Of a DNA stretch of 64,000 nucleotides, positions 51,656-59,291 are shown one piece after another (the stretch's first letter is position 1; every line of letters starts with the position of its first letter). The notes under the pieces are model-generated. The model was not told where the DNA came from and did no database searches. It saw only the letters and a list, made by a program, of their open reading frames with translations. The stretch comes from Saccharicrinis sp963677245. GTDB taxonomy: Bacteria; Bacteroidota; Bacteroidia; Bacteroidales; Marinilabiliaceae. The position numbers were made by a program, and so were the translations under genes. The DNA lies in NCBI GenBank assembly GCA_963677245.1, contig OY781921.1, positions 2,976,001 to 3,040,000 of the forward strand, read 5' to 3'.

Positions 51656-51808
51656 ATGGACTTACTAAAGGATATTCGAGAAAGTCTGTTTAAACGAATC
51701 AGATACTTTAAAAATTACTACAACGATTATACTGAGGAATATGACCTGAGTTATATGTACTATGTATCTCTAGATATATATATTATCCGGACAAAAAAAT
51801 CATGCTGA
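51656..51808 (+). CDS. Possible 50-residue small protein
   Basis: A short frame (MDLLKDIRESLFKRIRYFKN...) follows 36 bp after the previous stop and is preceded by GAGGAAAA, a plausible ribosome-binding site. It is rich in Tyr, Lys and Asp with an amphipathic N-terminal helix. I know no family; it may be chance. Confidence 0.3.
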   Translation: MDLLKDIRESLFKRIRYFKNYYNDYTEEYDLSYMYYVSLDIYIIRTKKSC

Positions 51809-51848
51809 AATAATTAACTTCAAAACGAGATTAATCCTTTCGTCCATG

Positions 51849-51856
51849 TATATTTG
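51849..51856 (+). promoter_or_regulatory. ABC-F gene promoter, -7 box
   Basis: TATATTTG matches TAnnTTTG, 23 bp before the ABC-F start codon. Confidence 0.6.
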
Positions 51857-51879
51857 CCGAAAATTTCAATAATTAGATT

Positions 51880-53517
51880 ATGATATCAGTTGATGGTGTG
51901 GGTGTAGAGTTTGGAGGAACCACCCTTTTTAGCAATATTTCTTTTGTAGTGAATGAAACTGACCGTATTGCCCTAATGGGAAAAAACGGTGCAGGAAAAT
52001 CTACTTTATTAAAGATTATAGCAGGGGAACGTAAACCCAACATGGGGGGAATCTCTAAATCGGAAGGGGACGTTATTGCTTATTTGCCACAGCATTTACT
52101 AACTGAAGATAATCGTACCGTCTTTGAAGAAGCTTCTCAGGCTTTTTCAAAAGTGCTTTCCATGCAATCCAGAATAGATGAGTTAAACGAACAACTAACC
52201 ATTCGTACCGACTATGAATCGCAGGAATACTTGGATATCATTGAAGAAGTTTCCACTTTAAGCGAAAAGCTATATAGTATGGGCGAAATTAACTTTGATG
52301 GCGAAGTCGAAAAGATCCTTTTAGGCTTGGGCTTTGTACGTGAAGATTTTTCGAAACCAACTAGTGAATTCAGTGGAGGGTGGCGTATGCGTATTGAACT
52401 GGCGAAAATTCTTTTACGCAAGCCCGATTTAATATTACTGGATGAACCAACTAACCATCTGGATATCGAATCGGTATTATGGCTGGAGGATTTCCTGATT
52501 AACAGTGCCAAGGCGGTGATAGTTATCTCTCACGACCGTCGTTTTGTTGATAATATCACTAACCGTACTGTGGAATTGACCATGGGTCGTATATACGATT
52601 ACAAGGTGAATTTTACCAAATATCAGGAGCTAAGAAAAGAGCGACGAGAACAACAGCAAAAAGCGTTTGATGAGCAACAAAAGATGATTGCCGAAAACAA
52701 AGCATTTATTGAGCGATTTAAAGGAACTTACTCAAAAACCTTGCAGGTACAGTCTCGCGTTAAAATGTTGGAAAAACTGGAGATTGTTGAGGTGGATGAG
52801 GTAGATACATCTACATTGCGATTACGTTTTCCGGCAGCCCCACGATCCGGTTCTTATCCGGTAATTGTCGAAGATGTTTCCAAATCGTATGGTAATCACC
52901 TTGTGTTTTCAGGTGCTGGGTTTACTATCGAGAGAAGTGAGAAAGTGGCCTTTGTAGGGAAAAATGGAGAAGGTAAGTCAACACTTGTAAAAGCTATAAT
53001 GGGAGAAGTTGAGCACGAAGGAAAAATCACCATAGGTCATAGCATTAACATTGGGTATTTTGCCCAAAATGCAGCTTCAATGCTCGATGAAAATATCTCC
53101 GTTTTTCAAACCATAGATGATATTGCAGTGGGTGAAATCCGAACAAAGATTAAAGATATTTTAGGAGGCTTTATGTTTGGTGGTGAAGATATTGATAAAA
53201 AAGTGAAGGTACTCTCTGGTGGCGAGCGCTCTCGGCTGGCCATGGTTAAATTATTGTTGGAACCCTATAATCTGTTAATACTGGATGAACCGACGAACCA
53301 TCTAGATATGCGCTCAAAAGATATTCTTAAACAGGCATTGGAAAAATATGATGGTACTTTAATATTAGTATCGCATGATCGTGATTTCCTGGATGGCCTT
53401 GTTTCAAAAGTGTACGAATTTGGGAATAAGCAAGTAAAAGAACATTTAGAGGGAGTTAATGAATTCCTTGCGCGTAAAAAAATGGAAAACTTAAGTGAAC
53501 TGGAGAAGAAGAATTGA
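51880..53517 (+). CDS. ABC-F family ribosome-associated ATPase
   Basis: This 545-residue soluble protein has two complete ABC domains: Walker A GKNGAGKST and GKNGEGKST, signatures FSGGWRMRIELAK and LSGGERSRLAMVK, Walker B LILLDEPTNHLD and LLILDEPTNHLD. They are joined by the ABC-F linker (about 250-320, YQELRKERREQQQKAFDEQQ). No membrane segment. ABC-F proteins bind the ribosomal E site to modulate translation or give antibiotic resistance; the housekeeping YdiF/YbiT-like type seems most likely here. A hairpin at 53531-53562 ends the transcript. Confidence 0.93.
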   Translation: MISVDGVGVEFGGTTLFSNISFVVNETDRIALMGKNGAGKSTLLKIIAGERKPNMGGISKSEGDVIAYLPQHLLTEDNRTVFEEASQAFSKVLSMQSRIDELNEQLTIRTDYESQEYLDIIEEVSTLSEKLYSMGEINFDGEVEKILLGLGFVREDFSKPTSEFSGGWRMRIELAKILLRKPDLILLDEPTNHLDIESVLWLEDFLINSAKAVIVISHDRRFVDNITNRTVELTMGRIYDYKVNFTKYQELRKERREQQQKAFDEQQKMIAENKAFIERFKGTYSKTLQVQSRVKMLEKLEIVEVDEVDTSTLRLRFPAAPRSGSYPVIVEDVSKSYGNHLVFSGAGFTIERSEKVAFVGKNGEGKSTLVKAIMGEVEHEGKITIGHSINIGYFAQNAASMLDENISVFQTIDDIAVGEIRTKIKDILGGFMFGGEDIDKKVKVLSGGERSRLAMVKLLLEPYNLLILDEPTNHLDMRSKDILKQALEKYDGTLILVSHDRDFLDGLVSKVYEFGNKQVKEHLEGVNEFLARKKMENLSELEKKN

Positions 53518-53530
53518 TTTTAAATTCAAA

Positions 53531-53562
53531 CCCTGACAATACCATCTATGCATTTGTCAGGG
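53531..53562. terminator. Hairpin between ABC-F gene and thiF
   Basis: CCCTGACAA (53531-53539) pairs with TTGTCAGGG (53554-53562) around a 14-nt loop. It lies between two convergent transcripts; the T tract is short. Confidence 0.65.
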
Positions 53563-53588
53563 CTTGAGTAAACCGGAATAAAGAAAAC

Positions 53589-54290
53589 TCAATACTTCAG
53601 CTTCATTAAACTACTATCCAAACCATTAAAAATATAAAGACCATCGGAAGAAACCTTGCCTACTCCGCTTGCAATTTTAATGGTTTCCAGTGCCATATGA
53701 CTGCCTATGGTTCCTGGCAGTGCACCAATAACACCTAACAATCCACCTTTATTTTCCGGTGGTACCGGGAATACATCCGAATAAGATGGCGATCCTTTAT
53801 AATTAAATACCGAGAATCGACCTTCAAAGTCGGATACCGCACCATGTACAAAAGGCTTTTGCAACTGAATGCTGTATTGATTAATCAGATATCTCGAATC
53901 TAAATTATCCGTGGCACCAATCACAATATCATATTGACTGATGATGCTTTCTGCATTTTCTTCAGTTAAAAAGTAGGTGTAAGTTTCAAACTCAACCGTG
54001 GTGTTGAGTTGCTGCATTTTTTGAGCTGCTACTTCGGCTTTATACAAACCAATCTCTTCTTCGGTATACAATATCTGACGTTGCAGGTTGGTCAGGCTAA
54101 TTTTATCGGCATCAATAATACCCAGTTTGCCTATACCAGCTCCCGTTAAATACTGGATAACCGGGCAACCTAATCCCCCGGCTCCCACTACCAATACTTT
54201 ACATTGGCGTAATTTCACCTGCCCCTCTTCACCAATTCCGGGCAACATAATTTGCCGATTATATCTTTCTAAATCTGTATTATTCAGCAT
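53589..54290 (-). CDS. thiF: ThiF-family adenylyltransferase
   Basis: This 233-residue E1-like enzyme should adenylate the C terminus of ThiS so that sulfur can be loaded. It has the family's N-terminal RYNRQIMLPGIGEEGQ, the ATP-binding VVGAGGLGCPVIQYL, DADKISLTNLQRQ and GATDNLDSRYLIN segments. Unlike standard ThiF/MoeB, the zinc CxxC pairs are absent: the place of the first reads PSYSDVFPVPP, and the chain stops before the second. The cysteine that usually precedes the GVLG turn is also missing (PENKGGLLG). It is the last gene of the thi operon. Confidence 0.88.
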   Translation of the reverse strand: MLNNTDLERYNRQIMLPGIGEEGQVKLRQCKVLVVGAGGLGCPVIQYLTGAGIGKLGIIDADKISLTNLQRQILYTEEEIGLYKAEVAAQKMQQLNTTVEFETYTYFLTEENAESIISQYDIVIGATDNLDSRYLINQYSIQLQKPFVHGAVSDFEGRFSVFNYKGSPSYSDVFPVPPENKGGLLGVIGALPGTIGSHMALETIKIASGVGKVSSDGLYIFNGLDSSLMKLKY

Positions 54291-54302
54291 ACGAATTGTT
54301 TT

Positions 54303-55412
54303 TTACATCAGGCACTGATCCCAGTCTTTCCAAACGGTTTCGTACCCTCGTTCTTGAATCATCGCAGCTACTTCTTCAGAACTACGATCATCAGACACTT
54401 CAAATTGTTTTAATTCTCTGTCAGGATTAGCATATCCCCCCGGCTCGGTCTTGCTACCAGCGCTCATGTTGGTAACGCCCAATGCCATCATATTGTTTCT
54501 GAATACCGGATTCTCGCGCGTACTCAGCGACAGTTCTAGCTCGTTATCCAATATCCTATAGGCACAAATCAGTTGTACCAATTGCTTATCATTAACATGA
54601 AAATTAGGTTGAAAACTACCGGCATGCGGACGCAATCGAGGAAACGAAAGGCTGTACTTTGTTTTCCAATAGGTCTTCTCCAAATATTGCAAATGCAGCG
54701 CCGTGTAAAAACTATCTGTTCGCCAATCCTCTAAACCTAATAAACAACCCAAACCAATTCGGTGTATCTCTGCCTGTCCCAAACGATCCGGCGTTTCCAA
54801 ACGATATCTAAAATCAGCTTTTTTCCCTTTAGGATGATAAAAAGGGTAGCGATCTTTATGATAGGTTTCCTGGTAAATATACACCGTATTTAAACCATGT
54901 TTCTGCAGCTGATCGTAATCTTCTTTATCCAAAGGTGCCACTTCCACCGAAAGTGATGCAAATTGCGGACGAAGCATTTCAATCATTTCATCCAAATACT
55001 CTACCCCGCAGTTTTTATGATGTTCACCTGTTACCAAAAGCAGATGCTCAAAGCCCATGGCCTTAATGATTTCTACTTCCTTTAGCACTTCTTCTTTAGA
55101 AAGCGTATGACGCGCTATTTTATTCTTACAATTAAAACCACAGTAAATACAACCATTGGCACATTCGTTTGACAAGTAAAGCGGAATGTACAATTGAATG
55201 GTTTTTCCAAATCGTTTTTGTGTAAGATGATGACTCTTCTGCGCCATTTGTTCCAGATATGGTTCAGCTGCAGGAGAAATTAAAGCTTTAAAATCTTCCA
55301 GATTGATTTTATCCTTACTCAAAGCCCGTTCTACATCTAAATGGGTTTTGTTGTAAATAGATTGGGTTTCTGTTTCCCAATTATATTGTTGATGTACTTG
55401 ATAAAAGGACAT
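54303..55412 (-). CDS. thiH: 2-iminoacetate synthase (radical SAM)
   Basis: This 369-residue radical SAM enzyme splits tyrosine to dehydroglycine and p-cresol for thiazole formation, the anaerobe-compatible route (aerobes use ThiO). It has the cluster motif CANGCIYCGFNCKN (CxxxCxxC), LLVTGEHHKNCGVEYL, and the C-terminal NMMALGVTNMSAGSKTEPGGY typical of ThiH. It lies 12 bp upstream of thiF and 66 bp downstream of thiG. Length is standard. Confidence 0.96.
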   Translation of the reverse strand: MSFYQVHQQYNWETETQSIYNKTHLDVERALSKDKINLEDFKALISPAAEPYLEQMAQKSHHLTQKRFGKTIQLYIPLYLSNECANGCIYCGFNCKNKIARHTLSKEEVLKEVEIIKAMGFEHLLLVTGEHHKNCGVEYLDEMIEMLRPQFASLSVEVAPLDKEDYDQLQKHGLNTVYIYQETYHKDRYPFYHPKGKKADFRYRLETPDRLGQAEIHRIGLGCLLGLEDWRTDSFYTALHLQYLEKTYWKTKYSLSFPRLRPHAGSFQPNFHVNDKQLVQLICAYRILDNELELSLSTRENPVFRNNMMALGVTNMSAGSKTEPGGYANPDRELKQFEVSDDRSSEEVAAMIQERGYETVWKDWDQCLM

Positions 55413-55478
55413 ATTACTTAATCATTTAAAATTACTTTACCCGTGAACGATTTTGCTAGCCAATAATAGTGCGAGAAA

Positions 55479-56252
55479 CTACAACTCGCTTAAAAAGCTG
55501 GTAAGCGGACTACTGGCTTCTGCTTGTTCGCGAATAGCGCCCGGTCCCGATAAACGTGCAATACGACCAGCCTCTACACTCATTTTAAAAGCCTCTCCCA
55601 TTTTTACAGGATCTCCGGCTACAGCAATAGCCGTATTCACCAAAACAGCATCAGCTCCCAACTCCATAGCTTCTGCAGCATGAGAAGGTACTCCAATACC
55701 CGCATCTACTACCACCGGAAGGTTCGATTGCTCGATAATTATTTTCAGGAATTCTCGAGTTTTTAGTCCCTGATTGGTACCAATAGGCGATCCTAACGGC
55801 ATGACAGCTGATGCTCCGGCATCTTCCAGTTTTTTACAAAGCACCGGATCAGCATGTATGTAGGGCAAAACCACAAAACCATCTTTAGCCAGTTCGTAAC
55901 AAGCTTTCAATGTTTCTTCGCCATCAGGCAACAGGTATTTTGCATCCGGATGAATCTCCAGTTTAATCCACTTGGTTCCTAATGCTTCTGCTGCTAACTG
56001 TGCTGCAAATACCGCTTCTTTAGCATTTCTTACGCCACTGGTATTGGGTAATAAATTAACTCCCGGAATGTCCAGGTGTTTAATCATGTCATCGGCACCG
56101 CTTTTCATATCCACGCGTTTTAGCGCCACGGTTACCAACTCAGAACCGGATGCGATAATGGCATCCCTCATACTTTGATTAGAACTGAATTTTCCGGTTC
56201 CGGTAAATAATCTTGATTTAAATGTTTTGTCGGCTATAATTAGTTTGTCCAT
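55479..56252 (-). CDS. thiG: Thiazole synthase
   Basis: This 257-residue TIM-barrel enzyme joins DXP, dehydroglycine and ThiS-thiocarboxylate into the thiazole phosphate. It starts IADKTFKSRLFTGTGKFSS, has the Schiff-base lysine segment VTVALKRVDM, LLPNTSGVRNAKEAVFAAQLA, and the phosphate loop VDAGIGVPSHAAEAMELGADAVLVNTAIA. The gene follows thiD by 10 bp. Length is standard. Confidence 0.97.
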   Translation of the reverse strand: MDKLIIADKTFKSRLFTGTGKFSSNQSMRDAIIASGSELVTVALKRVDMKSGADDMIKHLDIPGVNLLPNTSGVRNAKEAVFAAQLAAEALGTKWIKLEIHPDAKYLLPDGEETLKACYELAKDGFVVLPYIHADPVLCKKLEDAGASAVMPLGSPIGTNQGLKTREFLKIIIEQSNLPVVVDAGIGVPSHAAEAMELGADAVLVNTAIAVAGDPVKMGEAFKMSVEAGRIARLSGPGAIREQAEASSPLTSFLSEL

Positions 56253-56262
56253 AATGGTTGTT

Positions 56263-56994
56263 TTATTGAAGGCTTTTGTGTAAGCCTAAGTTGGTATCGG
56301 TACTTAAAATAAATTGTTCCACATATCGCTTGGCATTGATGCAAGCCTCCTGAATAGTTAAGCCATTGGCTAAATTAGCGGCAATGGCCGCAGACAACAC
56401 ACAACCTGTTCCGTGCTTCGTTTTTCCCTGAAAAGAAACGCCCTCTATTTCGGCATATTCTCCGTTTAGTACCAATACATCGGTACCTGGCTTTTCCTTT
56501 TTATGCCCACCCTTTAAAAGACAAGCAAATTTCAACAGGTCAATTCCACTTTCATTAAACAGATTATATTCAATCGTATTAGGCGTAATCAGAGTGAACT
56601 GACGAAGCAATGCTTCATTGATGGTCAAATCATCATGAAAACCAAAGCCGGAACTGCTTCTAATAATGGGATCCCAAATAATTTTAATAAGCGGCTGCTT
56701 TTCTTTTAAATGAAGAACAATCTGAGTTAGTTCTGCAAAGCTGTTAACCAGGCCTATTTTAACTACCGGAATGGTATAACTTTTCAGCAACACATCCACC
56801 TGCTCAAGAATCAACTTTAAATCAACCGGATAATTGGCGATAAAAGAATGATCGTTTTGAACGGTAATGGTGCTCACAACCGACAAGCCATAAACACCAT
56901 GCTGTTCAAAGGTTTTGATGTCGGCAGTTATGCCTGCTCCCGCAGACGGATCGTGACCGGCAATACTTAATACATATGGAGGCAATTGTGACAT
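56263..56994 (-). CDS. thiD: Hydroxymethylpyrimidine/phosphomethylpyrimidine kinase
   Basis: This 243-residue ribokinase-fold enzyme phosphorylates HMP and HMP-P to HMP-PP. Seen are GHDPSAGAGITADIKTFEQHGVYGLS at the N terminus, the GGHKKEKPGTDVLVLNGEYAE segment, and the anion hole/catalytic Asp region TKHGTGCVLSAAIAANLANG, where the usual Asp site reads GTGCVLS (Cys for the HGTGCTFS pattern). It is a stand-alone kinase and not fused to ThiE. It lies 4 bp after thiC. Confidence 0.92.
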   Translation of the reverse strand: MSQLPPYVLSIAGHDPSAGAGITADIKTFEQHGVYGLSVVSTITVQNDHSFIANYPVDLKLILEQVDVLLKSYTIPVVKIGLVNSFAELTQIVLHLKEKQPLIKIIWDPIIRSSSGFGFHDDLTINEALLRQFTLITPNTIEYNLFNESGIDLLKFACLLKGGHKKEKPGTDVLVLNGEYAEIEGVSFQGKTKHGTGCVLSAAIAANLANGLTIQEACINAKRYVEQFILSTDTNLGLHKSLQ

Positions 56995-56998
56995 GGCA

Positions 56999-58765
56999 TT
57001 ATTTTTTACTACAAGCTGCCGCTTCCATTTTTTCTCTTACCTCGTAATTAGCTCTCATCGAACAAAAGTGCTCTCCACACATGGAGCAGTAATGCGACAT
57101 CTTTTGCTCTTCATCCGGCAATGTTTCATCATGATCGGTAATGGCCTTTTCAGGATCTAACGCCAATGCAAACTGATCTCTCCATCTGAATTCGAAACGT
57201 GCTTTACTCATGGCATTATCACGAATATCGGCACCCGGAAAACCTTTGGCTAAATCGGCAGCATGAGCTGCGAGTTTATAGGTTACAACACCCGTTCTTA
57301 CATCCTCTTTATTAGGTAGACCAAGGTGCTCCTTTGGTGTAACGTAACAAAGCATTGCTGTTCCGTGCCAGGCAATCATACTGCCTCCAATGGCCGAAGT
57401 AATGTGGTCGTAGCCCGGAGCTATATCTGTTACCAATGGACCTAAAGTGTAGAACGGCGCTCCATGACAATGTTCCAATTGCTTTTCCATGTTCTTTTTT
57501 ACAAGATGCATAGGTACATGTCCCGGTCCTTCAATAATAACCTGAACATGGTGCTTCCAGGCGATTTTGGTTAGTTCGCCTAAGGTTTCTAACTCTCCAA
57601 ACTGTGCTTTATCATTGGCATCCTGAATACTTCCGGGACGCATAGCATCTCCCAAGGAAACAGCCACGTCGTATTGCGCTAAAATCTCGCAAATCTCTTC
57701 AAAATGAGTGTAAGTGAAATTCTCCGCATTATGTGCATAACACCATTTGGCCATAATAGATCCACCTCTCGAAACAATACCTGTTGTTCGTTTGGCTGTT
57801 GTTTGAACTAATTCTTTTAATATCCCCGCATGAATGGTAAAGTAATCCACTCCTTGTTCACATTGCTCGACAAGCGTATCCTTATAAATTTCCCAGCTTA
57901 GTTTTTCAGCATCCCCTCCTACTTTCTCTAACGCCTGATATAAAGGTACAGTACCCACCGGAACCGGTGAATTACGGATAATCCATTCGCGGGTTTCATG
58001 GATATTGGCTCCTGTCGATAAATCCATAATGGTGTCAGCTCCCCAACGGAATGACCAAACAGCTTTTTCTACTTCCTCCTCAATTCCCGATGTAGTTGGC
58101 GAGTTTCCAATATTGGCATTAATCTTCACCAGGAAGTTACGGCCAATTATCATTGGTTCCGACTCCGGGTGATTGATATTGCCCGGTAAGATGGCTCTTC
58201 CGGCAGCAATTTCATCACGCACAAATTCAGGGGTAATAAAATTGATGCTATCAATAAATTCCTTAGAATAACCTTCAGCTTCGTAATATTCTTTGGATTT
58301 TTGGTTTTCACGAATGGCCACATATTCCATTTCAGGAGTTATGATGCCTTGTTGTGCATAATAAAATTGAGTAACCGGTTTACCTTCTTTTGCTCTAAAA
58401 GGTTTAATTCTGTGGTGCTCAAATCGAATAGCATCAAGCGATGAATCATTTAATCGTGCTTTACCGTATTCTGATGTTTTTTCAGCCAGCTGTTCCACAT
58501 CGCCGCGATCCATTACCCATTTTTCGCGAATTTGAGGAAGTCCTTGATTTAAATCAATCTGAAAGTTTGGATCTGTATATGGTCCCGAAGTATCATATAC
58601 GGTAATGGGTGTATTGGCTTTTTTAGATCCGTCAACTTCGCAATTACCACCAATCTTAATCTCACGCATGGGTACCAGAATATCGTGCAAAGTTCCTGGC
58701 ACATATATTTTTCTTGATTTAGGGAATGCTCCCCTTGTAATATTTGAAAGCTTTTTTGATTCCAT
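56999..58765 (-). CDS. thiC: Phosphomethylpyrimidine synthase
   Basis: This 588-residue radical SAM enzyme converts AIR to HMP-P. It has the N-terminal domain, the core LSTGANIHETREWIIRNSPVPVGTVP, EGPGHVPMH and TDIAPGYDHITSAIGG, and the C-terminal cluster motif CSMCGEHFCSM (CxxCx4C), which is characteristic. Length fits the family. It follows thiS by 79 bp and precedes thiD by 4 bp. Confidence 0.98.
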   Translation of the reverse strand: MESKKLSNITRGAFPKSRKIYVPGTLHDILVPMREIKIGGNCEVDGSKKANTPITVYDTSGPYTDPNFQIDLNQGLPQIREKWVMDRGDVEQLAEKTSEYGKARLNDSSLDAIRFEHHRIKPFRAKEGKPVTQFYYAQQGIITPEMEYVAIRENQKSKEYYEAEGYSKEFIDSINFITPEFVRDEIAAGRAILPGNINHPESEPMIIGRNFLVKINANIGNSPTTSGIEEEVEKAVWSFRWGADTIMDLSTGANIHETREWIIRNSPVPVGTVPLYQALEKVGGDAEKLSWEIYKDTLVEQCEQGVDYFTIHAGILKELVQTTAKRTTGIVSRGGSIMAKWCYAHNAENFTYTHFEEICEILAQYDVAVSLGDAMRPGSIQDANDKAQFGELETLGELTKIAWKHHVQVIIEGPGHVPMHLVKKNMEKQLEHCHGAPFYTLGPLVTDIAPGYDHITSAIGGSMIAWHGTAMLCYVTPKEHLGLPNKEDVRTGVVTYKLAAHAADLAKGFPGADIRDNAMSKARFEFRWRDQFALALDPEKAITDHDETLPDEEQKMSHYCSMCGEHFCSMRANYEVREKMEAAACSKK

Positions 58766-58844
58766 GAATTTTGTTTGTTTAATTTTTTAATGGGTGTAAA
58801 AACCAGATGGCTTTTAAGATTTAATAAAATGCTTAGCTACGAGA

Positions 58845-59048
58845 TTATCCTCCTTTGGCAGCCGTAATAATCAACACTTTATCATTCTCGCTTAGAATAG
58901 TAGAAGTTCTGTTGTTTTGTAATACAATTTGATTGTTGACAGCAACTGCTGTACCCGGAGCGCTGGATAGCTCCAGTTCTGTGAGTAATTCTTCAATGGA
59001 AGCATCAGTTTTCACTTCCTTTGGTTCATCGTTAATAAAAATAACCAT
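58845..59048 (-). CDS. thiS: Sulfur carrier protein ThiS
   Basis: This 67-residue ubiquitin-fold protein starts MVIFINDEPKEVKTDASIEE and ends in the required AAKGG, whose terminal glycine is adenylated and thiocarboxylated. The start at 59048 gives a canonical ThiS; a longer frame to 59087 would add 13 odd residues into the leader. It is the first gene of the operon, about 90 bp downstream of the TPP riboswitch. Confidence 0.95.
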   Translation of the reverse strand: MVIFINDEPKEVKTDASIEELLTELELSSAPGTAVAVNNQIVLQNNRTSTILSENDKVLIITAAKGG

Positions 59049-59140
59049 ATATAACCTTTTTGTCTCAGACAAGAATGCAATAAGCACTTCCTCTGAAAGG
59101 GTAAAACATATGGTGCCAATAAAGTATACTGAGGTAATTC

Positions 59141-59213
59141 ACTTCCCTTTACAGCATTACCTGTACAGGTTCAATGGGTATAATCTCAGCCTGTAAAATT
59201 AGGCACCCCTTTT
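59141..59213 (-). promoter_or_regulatory. TPP riboswitch (THI element) of the thi operon
   Basis: On the minus strand the conserved blocks appear in order: GGGGTGCC, AGGCTGAGA, ATACCC, GAACCTG, CAGGTAATGCTG and AGGGAAG. These form the two parallel helices of the thiamine pyrophosphate aptamer. It lies about 90 bp upstream of thiS. No clear terminator follows, so translational control or an unseen structure is likely. Confidence 0.95.
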
Positions 59214-59224
59214 TTCGACGAATG

Positions 59225-59232
59225 CAAAGATA
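59225..59232 (-). promoter_or_regulatory. thi operon promoter, -7 box
   Basis: On the minus strand TATCTTTG matches TAnnTTTG, just 12 nt before the riboswitch, so the aptamer starts close to the transcript's 5' end. Confidence 0.65.
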
Positions 59233-59291
59233 GCTTTTTCAGATTGAAAAAAGCATGGAATGGATTTTTTTTGGTTTTGAAGAATGATATC

